From Bacteroidaceae bacterium (GTDB taxonomy: Bacteria > Bacteroidota > Bacteroidia > Bacteroidales > Bacteroidaceae), in NCBI GenBank assembly GCA_017444485.1, contig JAFSWM010000113.1, positions 1 to 47,275 of the forward strand: a stretch of 47,275 nt of DNA, read 5' to 3'. Positions 33,691 to 42,587 of this stretch are shown here, one piece after another (position 1 is the stretch's first letter; every line of letters begins with the position of its first letter). The notes beneath the pieces were generated by a model. The model saw nothing but the letters and a program-made list of their open reading frames with translations. It had not been told where the DNA came from and made no database searches. The position numbers and the translations under genes were made by a program.

Positions 33691-36225
33691 TTATATCTCC
33701 ACAACGGTGATGCCTGCGCCGCCGAACTGTACGTGTTCGTCGTGGAAGGAACGTATGGCACGCACCGAACTGACGTATTGGCGTATGGCTTCGCGGAGTG
33801 CGCCGGTGCCTGTGCCATGGAGGATACGCACGCGCGGGTATTCGAGTTGAATGGCGTCGTCGAGGAAATAGGCCACGGTGTTCACCGCCTCGTCGGCACG
33901 CATCCCGCGCACGTCGAGTTCGGGCTTGAAGCGCAGTTTCTTCTCATACATGGCGTCGCGCGTCTCTCGGCTGAGGAAGGTGGCGGTTTGGGCTGTCTTG
34001 TCCTCCTTCGGGGCTTCGGCAGGTAGCAGTCGGTCGATGCTCACACTGGTGCGCATGATGCCAAAGGTGACGCGGGCACGACCACCGCTGACACTCTCCA
34101 CGCGTCCTGTGCCGCCCTGTCCCTTGATACGCACCCAGTCGCCGGGGGCCGGAACGAAGTCGGTGCGCCCCTCGTCGCCAAGCACAGAAGAAAGGGTGCC
34201 TGCAGTGCCAGTAGCGTTGTCCGTTGTCGCGCCGTTTGAACCACGCTGGCGGCGGCGTTCTTGGCGGCGCTGTATCTTGGCCATCTTACGCGCGATGGCC
34301 TCGTCTTGCTTGCCCGACACGAGGTTGACCTCCTCCTTGAAGGCTTCAAGTTCTTTACGCGCGGCTTTGGTACGTTCTTTTTCGGCTTGCGCTTCCTTGA
34401 TGGTACGTATGGTGCGTTCTATGCGGGCATTGCTTTGGGCCAGGAGTTCTTGGGCTTCCTCGCGGGCACGGCTCATCACCTCCTTGCGCTCTTTGCTCAA
34501 GCGCGACACTTCTTCCTCATAGCGACGAGCCGTCTCGTCAAGGTGCTTCTCGCGCTGGTGCACGGCGCGCCGTTTGTTCTCCCAGTACATCTTGTCGCGC
34601 ACGATGTCTTGCAAGTATTTGTCGGAGAGGATATAGTTCTCGCCCACCAGTTTGGCAGCATAGGCGATGACCTCCTCGGGCAGCCCGATGTTGCGGGCTA
34701 TCTCAATGGCGAAACTACTGCCTGGGTTTCCCACGGATAAGCGGAACAAGGGGCGCAGTGCGGCGCGGTCATAGAGCATGGCGCCGTTCACCACGGTGGG
34801 GCACTGCTCGGGCACGCGCTTGAGGTTCTGGTAGTGGGTGGTGACCACGGCATATGCGCCTTTTTCCACGAAGCGTCTCAGGATGGCCTCTGCCAACGCG
34901 CCACCTATTTGTGGCTCTGTGCCAGCGCCGAATTCGTCGATGAGCAGCAGGGTGCGGGGCGTGGCTCCTTTCATCATCTGCTTCATGCAGAGCAGATGGG
35001 AACTGTAGGTGGAGAGGTCATCGTCAGTACTCTGCCCGTCGCCGATGTCAATGAACAAATGCTCGAAGATTCCAAACTGGCTGCCTTCGGCCACGGGGAC
35101 GGGCATGCCGCATTGCAGCATGTACTGCAAGAGGCCCACGGTCTTCAAGCAGACGGATTTGCCGCCCGCGTTCGGACCGCTTATGAGCAAGATGCGTTTG
35201 TCCTCGGGCAGTTTGATGTCGAGCGGCACCATTTCCTGCCCCTTTTGCTCCAGGGAGCGTTTCAGCAAGGGGTGTCGGGCTTCGGTCCAAAAGATACATG
35301 GGCGATCCTTCACCTGTGGCACGAGGGCGTCGAAGCCTTCGGCCCACGCCGTGAGGGCACGCAGATAGTCTGCCGCACCGAGGAAACGCAGGGCATGAAG
35401 CACCTCGTCGATATGAGGGCGGATCAGTGCGCTCTGTTCTTGCAGCAGGCGTATTACCTCGCGCTTCTCCTCGGCTTCGAGTTCGCGAATTTTGTTGTTA
35501 GCCTCCACCACGGCCTGCGGCTCAATAAAGACGGTCTTGCCGGTGGCGCTCTCGTCGTGCACGATGCCCTTGATCTTTCGTTTTGCCGAGGGCGAGACGG
35601 GAATGACCAGCCTGCCGTCGCGCAGCGTGGGGTTCACGTCGCGGTCGATGTAGCCCGCTGTCTGGGCCTCGCTGATGATGCCGCGCAGCGAATGGGAGAT
35701 GCCGCGCGAGGTGTGCTCTATGGAATGGCGTATGGTGAGCAGTTGTGGCGACGCGGTGTCCTTGATACGCCCGTACTTGTTGAGCAGTTTGGAGATGCTG
35801 GCCACGATCTCGCTGAAGTCCCCCACCCCTTCGGCGAGCCTTGCCAGTGCGGGATAGGCTTGCCCACCTTCGTCGCTCTCCTCCGCATCGGCGCGGAAGA
35901 GGGCGGTGAGTTGTCCGCAGGTGGTCAGCGAGCGGCGCAGCGCCGCAAGGTCGGCCTCCTCCATATAGGTACGCTCGGGACGGATACGCAGCAACGGCTC
36001 GCGCACGTCAAAGAAATCGGCTTCGTAAGCGTCGGCACACTCGTATTCGAAGCGTCGGAATTCGTCGGCCTGTGCCAGGCGTTCCGTGATTTCTGCGTAA
36101 TCGTCCGAGAAGGTAAGGCGGTCGGTGACATACTCCACGCCGAGTGCGCTCTGACAATGGCCGCGCAACTGCGTGCGTACCTCGTCAAAGCCTATCTTGC
36201 GTTCAAATGTGTCAGGATAAACCAT
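33691..36225 (-). CDS. mutS2: MutS2 family protein with Smr domain
   Basis: An 844-residue protein from the ATG at 36225 (MVYPDTFERKIGFDEV, the usual start; an ATG 8 codons upstream is less likely). The MutS core ATPase has Walker A GPNAGGKS with Lys356 and the following STYSSHLLCMKQMM and LLIDEFGAGTEP blocks. A long coiled coil (about 500-640) and a KOW-like stretch lead to the C-terminal Smr endonuclease domain (LDVRGMRADEA, then HGTGTGALREAIR). The family suppresses recombination and, in other bacteria, splits collided ribosomes. It is a single gene with a -7-like TAATTTTG at 36254-36247. Confidence 0.94.
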   Translation of the reverse strand: MVYPDTFERKIGFDEVRTQLRGHCQSALGVEYVTDRLTFSDDYAEITERLAQADEFRRFEYECADAYEADFFDVREPLLRIRPERTYMEEADLAALRRSLTTCGQLTALFRADAEESDEGGQAYPALARLAEGVGDFSEIVASISKLLNKYGRIKDTASPQLLTIRHSIEHTSRGISHSLRGIISEAQTAGYIDRDVNPTLRDGRLVIPVSPSAKRKIKGIVHDESATGKTVFIEPQAVVEANNKIRELEAEEKREVIRLLQEQSALIRPHIDEVLHALRFLGAADYLRALTAWAEGFDALVPQVKDRPCIFWTEARHPLLKRSLEQKGQEMVPLDIKLPEDKRILLISGPNAGGKSVCLKTVGLLQYMLQCGMPVPVAEGSQFGIFEHLFIDIGDGQSTDDDLSTYSSHLLCMKQMMKGATPRTLLLIDEFGAGTEPQIGGALAEAILRRFVEKGAYAVVTTHYQNLKRVPEQCPTVVNGAMLYDRAALRPLFRLSVGNPGSSFAIEIARNIGLPEEVIAYAAKLVGENYILSDKYLQDIVRDKMYWENKRRAVHQREKHLDETARRYEEEVSRLSKERKEVMSRAREEAQELLAQSNARIERTIRTIKEAQAEKERTKAARKELEAFKEEVNLVSGKQDEAIARKMAKIQRRQERRRQRGSNGATTDNATGTAGTLSSVLGDEGRTDFVPAPGDWVRIKGQGGTGRVESVSGGRARVTFGIMRTSVSIDRLLPAEAPKEDKTAQTATFLSRETRDAMYEKKLRFKPELDVRGMRADEAVNTVAYFLDDAIQLEYPRVRILHGTGTGALREAIRQYVSSVRAIRSFHDEHVQFGGAGITVVEI

Positions 36226-36363
36226 CTGATTTTTCTTTTCAAGGCGCAAAATTACGCAATGGGCGTGAATAAATCGGGCTATGTAGTTTAAAAAGCCGCG
36301 CCGGGGGCAGTGAAGGAGAAAGGTGTCGGCGGGCGGTTACGGCGCAGCCACACGAGTAGGACA

Positions 36364-36407
36364 AACCCCGCAAGACGCTCTGCGTGGGCAGTGTGTCTTG
36401 CGGGGTT
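36364..36407 (-). terminator. Terminator of the DPP-IV/kinase unit
   Basis: A perfect 13-bp stem (AACCCCGCAAGAC with GTCTTGCGGGGTT) with an 18-base loop, 90 bases beyond the kinase stop. The minus-strand exit is TTGTCCTACT. Confidence 0.75.
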
Positions 36408-36496
36408 GAATGCCTTTTCGGTTTCTGATTGTCCGCTGTCTGTGAGTAGGAACGGGCCGGCGGACTTATAGGAACCTATGCGGCCTGTCGTGGCTT

Positions 36497-37579
36497 TTAC
36501 TTGCCGAGCACTTCGTTGATGAAGGCCTGCATCTCTGGCGTGCGGCGCTCCACGGCTTGCACCAGGGCGAACTGGTTGCGCGAGCGCACCAGGTTGTGCT
36601 CGGGATACTTGATGCCGAAGTAGGTGTCGCCGTTGATGTAGTCGGCCAGGAAGCGAACCAACTGCATATAAGGGAAGAGCAGTGCGGCATAGGGCAGGTT
36701 CTCGATCTCGATGGGCGTGAGGAATGTGGCGGCCTTGAGATAGCCCTTGGTGAAGGCCTTGAAGATGTCCATTCTGAAATCCACCTTGTCGTACTCCGGG
36801 CTGTCCTCCGGCACGGGGTTGGCGGCGGAACGTAGGTAGTCGCCGAAGTCGCTGAAGATGAAGGAGGGCATAACGGTGTCGAGATCGATGACGCAAAGCA
36901 CGGAGCCGTCCTTATCGAAGAGGATGTTGTCCACCTTGGTGTCGCAGTGACAAATACGTTTGGGCAGTTTGCCTTCGCGATAGAGTCGCTCGCTCTTCGC
37001 CATGGTCTCGGCGCGTTTTTCTATCTCCTCGAGCAGGTCTTTCACCTCGGCGGCGCGGCCCTTGGGGTCAGCGGCCACAGCGTCCTTGAGTTGCTGCAGG
37101 CGGAACTCGATGTTGTGGAAGTCCTTGATGGTCTCGCCGAGTTTGGCGGGGATGTCGGAGAGCATGGCCTGGAAGTCGCCAAAAGTTTCACCCACGATGG
37201 CGGCGCTCTCGGGGGTTACCTCGGAGAGAGAGAGCGTGTCGGGGATAAACACCATGATACGCCAGTATTTTTCGCCGTCGTAGTAATAGTACTTGCTGGG
37301 ATCATCCTTGAGGGGTACGAACTGCAGCACTTTGCGGTCGATGTCGGGAGTGCCGCGCTCTTCGAGTTTCTTACGGATGTGTCCGGTGACAGCCACGATG
37401 TTGCCCATCAGCACGTCGAGGTCGGGGAAGACGGCGTGGTTCACGCTCTGCAGGACGTAGTCGGGGCTGTCGGCTTCGGCAGTGGGGGCTTTGTAGGTGC
37501 TGTTGATGAGTCCGTTGCCAAGGGGTTTGACCTCGGTGACGGTGCCACGGATGGCGAATTTTTCTACGATGTTTCTCAT
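36497..37579 (-). CDS. APH-family sugar kinase, N-acetylhexosamine kinase-like
   Basis: A 360-residue phosphotransferase of the aminoglycoside-phosphotransferase/choline-kinase fold. The catalytic loop reads CHCDTKVDN with Asp213 as the base and Asn as metal ligand, followed by VIDLDTVMPS, the DFG-equivalent. The pattern GLINSTY at the N-terminus and the LDTVMP motif resemble N-acetylhexosamine 1-kinase (NahK) and related proteins rather than resistance enzymes, so a role in salvage of amino sugars is likely but not proven. The gene starts 64 bases after the DPP-IV stop on the same strand; the two may be cotranscribed. Confidence 0.82.
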   Translation of the reverse strand: MRNIVEKFAIRGTVTEVKPLGNGLINSTYKAPTAEADSPDYVLQSVNHAVFPDLDVLMGNIVAVTGHIRKKLEERGTPDIDRKVLQFVPLKDDPSKYYYYDGEKYWRIMVFIPDTLSLSEVTPESAAIVGETFGDFQAMLSDIPAKLGETIKDFHNIEFRLQQLKDAVAADPKGRAAEVKDLLEEIEKRAETMAKSERLYREGKLPKRICHCDTKVDNILFDKDGSVLCVIDLDTVMPSFIFSDFGDYLRSAANPVPEDSPEYDKVDFRMDIFKAFTKGYLKAATFLTPIEIENLPYAALLFPYMQLVRFLADYINGDTYFGIKYPEHNLVRSRNQFALVQAVERRTPEMQAFINEVLGK

Positions 37580-37643
37580 AGGTATTTGGTTTGTTAAGAA
37601 TGTTGAACTGTCAGGTATGGGGTGTTGTGTCTCGCAACGAGGC

Positions 37644-39848
37644 TTATTTGCTGAGGAGTTTCTCGCGCCAGTAGTCGGTGATGGTGTGGAAGAGGTGGTG
37701 GCGTGTGCGTCCGCCGTAGATGCTGTGGTTGCGGTTGGTGTAAAGTTGCTGACGGAAGGGTATGCCGGCCTGCACGAGTGCTTCGCTCACTTCGTAGAAG
37801 TTGCGGGCGTGCACATTGTCGTCGGCGGTGCCATGGATAAGGAGCAGGTCGCCCTTGAGGTTAGCGGCGCGTGTGATGGGGTTCACGCCGTAGCCCTGCG
37901 CATTGCGCTGAGGCGTCTGCATATAACGCTCGGTGTAGATGGTGTCGTAGTATTTCCAGTTGCTCGGTGCTGCCACGGCCACGCCGCACTTGAACACGGG
38001 GGCTTGCGTCATGGACATGAGCGTGTTGAACCCGCCGAAACTCCATCCCCAGATGGCCATGCGCGATTTGTCCACATAGGGCAGTGAGGCGAGGTACTGT
38101 GCGGCATAGGCCTGGTCGGCGGCCTCTTTTTGCCCGAGTATGAGGTAGGTGCACTGCTCGAAGGCGATGCCGCGCCCACCGGTGCCGCGCCCGTCCACGC
38201 AGGCCACGATGATGCCTTCCTGCGCCCAGCAACTCTCCACGAAGCCGCCCGGGTAGAAACCTATGCCCCACGAGTCCTTCACCTCTTGCGAGCCAGGGCC
38301 GCTGTATTGGTACATCACCACGGGATAGCGCTTCGAGGGATCGAAATCGCGCGGCTTGATCATCCAGCCGTTGAGAGATGTGCCCTCGGGTGTGGTGAAG
38401 GTAAAAAATTCCTTGGTGCCGCAGAGTTGGTCGGCCTGTGCTTTGAGCCCAGCATTGTCGAGCAGGGTGGTCGTCACCTTGCCGCTCTGGTCGCAAAGGG
38501 TGGTGACGGGCGGCTGTGTGGCGTTGCTATACACGTTGAGGAAGTAGCGGAAGCCGTTGCTGAAAGTTGCCTCGTTGGTGCCCTCCTGGGGTGTGAGACG
38601 GGTGACCTTGCCATTCTTGTCGGCCACATAGACCTCCTGCCGCAGGGGGCTGGTGGCGCGGGCAGCGTAGTACACGCAGTCCTTTTTGGGATCGTAGCCA
38701 TAGAAGGCGGTGACGTCGAAATCGCCCTGCGTGGCCTGACGCACCAGTTCGCCGCTGAGGGTGTAGAGATAGACGTGGCGATAGCCGGAGCGCGTGGAGG
38801 TCAGGGCCATGCGGTTGCCAAAGAATTGCAGGTCCTCATAGGCCGACTCCTTGACGTAGCACTGGCTCGTCTCGCGCACCGCCAGCGTGGCGACGGTGCT
38901 ACGGGGGTTGACCATATAGATGTCCATGCGGTTTTGCAGGCGATTGAGCGTCACGACGGCCAGTTTGTCGGGGTCGTCGGTGAATTTGATGCGGGGGATG
39001 TAGGAGTCGCTGTCCATCGGCACGTCCATCACGCGCACGGCATGGGAGGCGATGTCGTAGGTCTTCACCTCGACGCGGCTATTCTCCGCACCGGCCACGG
39101 GATACTTGTAGTCGTAGGAGCCAGGGTAGGCATCGTTGTCGCCGTGCTCCGGAGCCAGTCCCTTGAACATCTGCATGTGATAGACCGGTACGCGACTCTC
39201 ATCGTAGCGCACCCAAGCCAGCATCTTCGAGTCGGCACTGAAGTCGAAACTGCGGGCGGTGGTGAACTCTTCCTCATTGACCCAGTCGGGCAGTCCGTTG
39301 ATGATTTCGTTGAACTTACCATCATTGGTGACACGCACCTCGGCACCGTCGAAGAGCAGTTTGGAGATGAAGAGGTCGCCATCGCGCACGAAGGCCACCA
39401 TTGTGCCGTCGGGCGAGAAGAGGGGCTGCTGCTGCGCTCCCTTGTCGGAGAGCGGCGTGACGCGCCCGCTGCGCAGGTCGCAGACGTAGAACTGGGCGGT
39501 GTAACTGTGGCGATAGATGGCCTTGCGTGCCGTCTCAAGCAGCACGGTGCGCTCATCGGGCGAGAGGGTGTAGCCGCTGATACGGCTCAGTCCGGCAGCG
39601 CGCCCCTGTACGGCGCAGTCGAACAGCACGGCGAGTTGCTCGCCAGTGCGGAAGGAGCGACGCACGATCTGTGTGCCGTCGTCGGAGAGTTGGGTGTAGC
39701 TCTCGCCGTCCTGCATGGGCGTGACGCCATAGACGTATTCGGGATAGTAGCGGTAGTTGAGGACATTGTCGAGATCCAGGCGCCCCTGAGCGACCGCCAG
39801 GGCCGTGAGGGTGAGGAGGAACAGGGATGTAAATGTTCTGCGTAGCAT
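37644..39848 (-). CDS. Dipeptidyl peptidase IV (S9B), periplasmic
   Basis: A 734-residue enzyme that removes X-Pro/X-Ala dipeptides from peptide N-termini. The start is the ATG at 39848 (signal peptide MLRRTFTSLFLLTLTALAVAQ); the in-frame stretch upstream is non-coding. An eight-blade propeller (about 40-480) precedes the alpha/beta hydrolase. The triad is Ser603 in GWSFGG, Asp676 in GTADDNVH and His708 in NHSIYGG, with the spacing expected from mammalian DPP-IV. Peptide-scavenging Bacteroidales use this enzyme in amino-acid nutrition. A minus-strand promoter is at 39914-39944. Confidence 0.95.
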   Translation of the reverse strand: MLRRTFTSLFLLTLTALAVAQGRLDLDNVLNYRYYPEYVYGVTPMQDGESYTQLSDDGTQIVRRSFRTGEQLAVLFDCAVQGRAAGLSRISGYTLSPDERTVLLETARKAIYRHSYTAQFYVCDLRSGRVTPLSDKGAQQQPLFSPDGTMVAFVRDGDLFISKLLFDGAEVRVTNDGKFNEIINGLPDWVNEEEFTTARSFDFSADSKMLAWVRYDESRVPVYHMQMFKGLAPEHGDNDAYPGSYDYKYPVAGAENSRVEVKTYDIASHAVRVMDVPMDSDSYIPRIKFTDDPDKLAVVTLNRLQNRMDIYMVNPRSTVATLAVRETSQCYVKESAYEDLQFFGNRMALTSTRSGYRHVYLYTLSGELVRQATQGDFDVTAFYGYDPKKDCVYYAARATSPLRQEVYVADKNGKVTRLTPQEGTNEATFSNGFRYFLNVYSNATQPPVTTLCDQSGKVTTTLLDNAGLKAQADQLCGTKEFFTFTTPEGTSLNGWMIKPRDFDPSKRYPVVMYQYSGPGSQEVKDSWGIGFYPGGFVESCWAQEGIIVACVDGRGTGGRGIAFEQCTYLILGQKEAADQAYAAQYLASLPYVDKSRMAIWGWSFGGFNTLMSMTQAPVFKCGVAVAAPSNWKYYDTIYTERYMQTPQRNAQGYGVNPITRAANLKGDLLLIHGTADDNVHARNFYEVSEALVQAGIPFRQQLYTNRNHSIYGGRTRHHLFHTITDYWREKLLSK

Positions 39849-39913
39849 ATATATAAATACGGAATAGGGTTCCGGGCATAGGGTGTCGCCCCGCTGGTGC
39901 AGAGACGGCGAAG

Positions 39914-39944
39914 CAAAAGTACGGAATATTTGTGTGCGGGCAAG
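39914..39944 (-). promoter_or_regulatory. Promoter of the DPP-IV gene
   Basis: TACTTTTG (39921-39914) is preceded at 19 bases by CTTG (39944-39941) on the minus strand. The leader would be about 62 bases. Confidence 0.6.
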
Positions 39945-40054
39945 CCTGCCGCCGTTTTTTTTTACGGGGCTGCACGGCAAGCGGCACTGGTGGCTTTTTA
40001 GGCATAAGAAAATGCACATTGAGGAAGGCGCTCGGAGCATATCGGCAAAAAATA

Positions 40055-40086
40055 TTTGGCCGTTACGCCGACGCAGACTATTTTTG
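40055..40086 (+). promoter_or_regulatory. Orphan plus-strand promoter
   Basis: TTTG (40055-40058), 20 bases, TATTTTTG (40079-40086): a full match to the Bacteroidetes consensus. No plus-strand gene follows for 2.5 kb; a structured stretch and a terminator end at 40202. Confidence 0.7.
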
Positions 40087-40089
40087 CTG

Positions 40090-40202
40090 CGCAAATGAGG
40101 GCGCGCATCCTCCCACCCGCCGCGCGCCCCTTGCGCAGGCTTTATTTAGGGGAATAAGCCACCCCAGCCAGCCGTTCTCCCTTCCCCACGGCTGGCTTTT
40201 TC
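40090..40202 (+). ncRNA. Candidate small RNA of about 113 nt
   Basis: This lies in the 680-base gap between two minus-strand genes. Downstream of the promoter at 40055-40086, the 5' part folds into two nested perfect stems: CTGCGCAA (40087-40094) with TTGCGCAG (40131-40138), and GGGCGCGC (40099-40106) with GCGCGCCC (40122-40129). They enclose a C-rich 15-base loop. A weaker hairpin follows (GCTTTATT...AATAAGC, 40139-40159), and the last stem is the intrinsic terminator at 40166-40197. No open frame of useful length is present. The 5' end is estimated, and up to three bases of the outer stem may not be transcribed. I do not recognise it as 6S, SRP, tmRNA or RNase P RNA. Confidence 0.5.
40166..40202 (+). 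terminator. Plus-strand intrinsic terminator
   Basis: AGCCAGCCG pairs with CGGCTGGCT across a 14-base loop and is followed by TTTTTCTTT, the classic stem plus U-tract. No protein gene on the plus strand ends here; it matches the end of the candidate small RNA. Confidence 0.8.
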
Positions 40203-40340
40203 TTTGCCACAGCGGGCGCTGCGGCGGGGACAATTTGTTTTGCAACGGACGTAGGAAAAACGACGACGCACCCCGAAAATGGCATCGTGGAGGTCGGCCA
40301 GCCCGTGGTGGAAGGGCGTTGGACAAGATGGGAGATGCGC

Positions 40341-40405
40341 AAAACAATCTCGGACCTTGTTTCAACAACATTGGTCGTCGTTTAAACAAGGTCCGAGATA
40401 GTTTT
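40341..40405. repeat. 22-bp inverted repeat carrying AAACAAGGTCCG
   Basis: AAAACAATCTCGGACCTTGT+TT (40341-40362) pairs with AAACAAGGTCCGAGATAGTT+TT (40384-40405) with one mismatch and a 21-base loop. It lies 127 bases beyond the stop of the repeat protein gene (-) and may end its transcript. The 12-mer AAACAAGGTCCG is shared with 10403-10414, so this is a dispersed element. Confidence 0.75.
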
Positions 40406-40531
40406 GTCTGCAACGCGGGCTGTCGGGCCGCCTGGGCCGTGCATTTTCTTGTTTTCCCGCTTACGCTGCAAAGGTACGCCCGCCGTCGCCGCCAGGGCAA
40501 GGACAAAATGCGCGGAAGGGCGTGTAGGAGA

Positions 40532-42361
40532 TCATTCGGCGAGTTTGTAGGGCGCCTCGTCGCCGCTGACGGTGTAGGTGCCGCTCCATCCGCGGCCCTT
40601 CTTGGCCTCAGAGAGCGTGCGGGGGAAGAGGAAGCGGAACTTGCCCACTTGCACCACGGTGGCGATGGGCAGGGTGCGCTTCTGTCCAGCCGTGGTCCAC
40701 TTGGCGGCGAGTGGCTCCACGCCCACAATCTCCCAGTCGTCGCCCAGGTCGGCGGTGGCGGCATCGAGCATCTTCTGCGCGTTCAGCCCAGCCACGGTGT
40801 AGGTGGCGGGCATGGGCTTGCTCTCCATGCGCTCCAACTGCCCCTCGGCCACAATGTCTTCGTAGAAGGCGCGTGCCTCGTTGAGTTTCGCACCAAGGAC
40901 AAGGTTGGCGTCGTCGCCCGCCACATATTTGTCGTGATTGATGAGCACCTCCTCGTAGGCCTCGTTAGCCAGCCAATAGAGCGTGTAGCGCTCCTGGGCA
41001 TCGGCAGCCGAGGGGATGGCATCGAGCCAGCGTTCTATGGCATTGCGCACAACATTGATGGGCGTGGCGCTACGCGCGATGCACAGGGCCTGGTCGCGGC
41101 GGTTGTTGCGCATGGCGAGATAGGCGTCGTAACTGTTGAAGGCCAACTGGTAGCCGTCGGGCTCGCTGATGATGGCGCGCGAGGGGTCGTCCATCGGGAA
41201 CACGAGCGGACAGGCGCGCTGGTCGTCGAGCAGCAGGGTGCGCACGAAGAGGGCGAAGGCCTCGATGCTCACGGGGTCGCTGACGAAGAGCGCGCTGTAG
41301 GCGTTGCGCAGCGTCTCGTCGGCGAAGACGTGGCCTTCGCGCTGTTTCGGCACGCTGACGCGGCGCACGCTGAGCACCTGCATGGAACTACCGGTGCCGG
41401 CCACCTCGAAGGAATACGACATCAGTTGCTGGAAATCGCGATCGAGCAACGCGCTGTTGGCCCGTGTATGCATCACGTAGTAGTCGGGATACTCGTAGTA
41501 GGGCTGGTACGGGTAGAGTTTCGCATCAAGGCGCTCGTAGGTGCAGTGTATGTCCTGCACGCTGCGTGTATAGCCCTCCTCCACAGCGGTGTTGCTCATC
41601 TGCGCGTCGGCTTGCACCGCCTTCTTGCCGGGCTTGTACTTCTTGCCCACGGGTGGCACCACGCCATAACTGGCGGCCTGCTTGTCGTTGCGCCCTTGCT
41701 GCGCGGGAGCCATCACAGACTGATAGACGCCCTCCACGGCGGTGGTCACAGAGCCGGTGGCGGACTGCACGATGCCGTCGGCGGTGCCAATGACGGGCTG
41801 CGTGACACGTTGCACCGCGCCATCCACCGCACGTCCGGCAGCACCCACCGTGCCGTCCACTACGCCGTTCACCATATTCTGAATGCGGTTGGTGGCACGC
41901 GCCGTGGCGCTCTGCACGATGCGAGAAGCCTCGCCCACGGTGGCATCGACCACGCCGTCCACAGCACTATTCACTGCGCCGCTGACGCGGTTCACCGCAC
42001 CATCCACGGCACGCCCTGCGGCACCCACCGTGGCGTCAACGGCTCCATCAACAGCGTTGTTCACCGCATTGTTCACGCGATTCACTGTCCCCTGGGCCGT
42101 GCGCTGCGCCTGCCCCACGGTGGCATCGACAGCGTTGTCCACGGTCTGCTGGGCCTGTTGCTGCACGCGGTTGGCGGCGCGGTTGGCAGCACCGACGGTG
42201 GCGTCTTCGGCGGTGTTGCGAGCGTCTTCTACCGTCTGTTGAGCCGCCTGCTGAGCACGGTTGCGGGCACGATTCAGCACGCCGCCCAACTGCGCACTGG
42301 CGGGCAGCGAAACGGCCGTCAGGACCGACAGCAACGCAATTCCTAAAACCTGTTTCTTCAT
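40532..42361 (-). CDS. Exported protein with 30-residue amphipathic repeats, function unknown
   Basis: A 609-residue protein from the ATG at 42361; the longer in-frame stretch upstream has no coding character and overlaps the promoter. A signal peptide (about 1-24, ending ASAQ) is followed by Ala/Val/Asn/Asp-rich repeats at about 25-215. The motif TVG recurs at residues 55, 81, 111, 141 and 171, the last four exactly 30 apart. Val/Ala positions follow a 4-3-4 spacing, as in LEA or apolipoprotein-like amphipathic helices. The C-terminal part (about 250-609) is an unrelated, better-ordered domain that I do not recognise (DAYLAMRNNRRDQALCIA is typical of it). It should be periplasmic or envelope-associated. 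It is a single gene with its own promoter. Confidence 0.85.
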   Translation of the reverse strand: MKKQVLGIALLSVLTAVSLPASAQLGGVLNRARNRAQQAAQQTVEDARNTAEDATVGAANRAANRVQQQAQQTVDNAVDATVGQAQRTAQGTVNRVNNAVNNAVDGAVDATVGAAGRAVDGAVNRVSGAVNSAVDGVVDATVGEASRIVQSATARATNRIQNMVNGVVDGTVGAAGRAVDGAVQRVTQPVIGTADGIVQSATGSVTTAVEGVYQSVMAPAQQGRNDKQAASYGVVPPVGKKYKPGKKAVQADAQMSNTAVEEGYTRSVQDIHCTYERLDAKLYPYQPYYEYPDYYVMHTRANSALLDRDFQQLMSYSFEVAGTGSSMQVLSVRRVSVPKQREGHVFADETLRNAYSALFVSDPVSIEAFALFVRTLLLDDQRACPLVFPMDDPSRAIISEPDGYQLAFNSYDAYLAMRNNRRDQALCIARSATPINVVRNAIERWLDAIPSAADAQERYTLYWLANEAYEEVLINHDKYVAGDDANLVLGAKLNEARAFYEDIVAEGQLERMESKPMPATYTVAGLNAQKMLDAATADLGDDWEIVGVEPLAAKWTTAGQKRTLPIATVVQVGKFRFLFPRTLSEAKKGRGWSGTYTVSGDEAPYKLAE

Positions 42362-42416
42362 AGCGTATAAGGTATTTAATGAAAAATAATGGGCGAAAAA
42401 TGAATGGTCTTCGCCG

Positions 42417-42448
42417 CAAAAGTACGTTTTTCGGACAAAAAGGGCAAC
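42417..42448 (-). promoter_or_regulatory. Promoter of the 30-residue-repeat gene
   Basis: TACTTTTG (42424-42417) preceded at 20 bases by GTTG (42448-42445) on the minus strand. The leader would be about 52 bases and AT-rich. Confidence 0.6.
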
Positions 42449-42552
42449 ATCTGCCGCCGTTTTTCGGCACAAGAGGCCGTTGCGCCTCGCCGCAAGCACA
42501 CTGGCGGTGTTATTCCACATTAATAAGGATGCCAGCACCACAGGGGAATGCG

Positions 42553-42560
42553 TACTTTTG
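42553..42560 (+). promoter_or_regulatory. -7 element for the second TonB receptor
   Basis: TACTTTTG on the plus strand, 27 bases before the ATG at 42588; no TTTG at the -33 position. Confidence 0.45.
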
Positions 42561-42587
42561 CACCTTGAAACCAACAACTCCAACTCT

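Noticed and set aside
36288..36896. Minus-strand open frame of 202 codons overlapping the 3' end of the kinase gene
   Set aside because: It is an alternative frame of the kinase with Arg/His-rich composition and no family resemblance; the terminator at 36364 lies inside it.
40099..40138. Known structured RNA such as 6S or SRP RNA in the orphan hairpin
   Set aside because: No large central bubble of 6S type and no GGAA-type SRP tetraloop with asymmetric loop is seen; length is too short for 6S.
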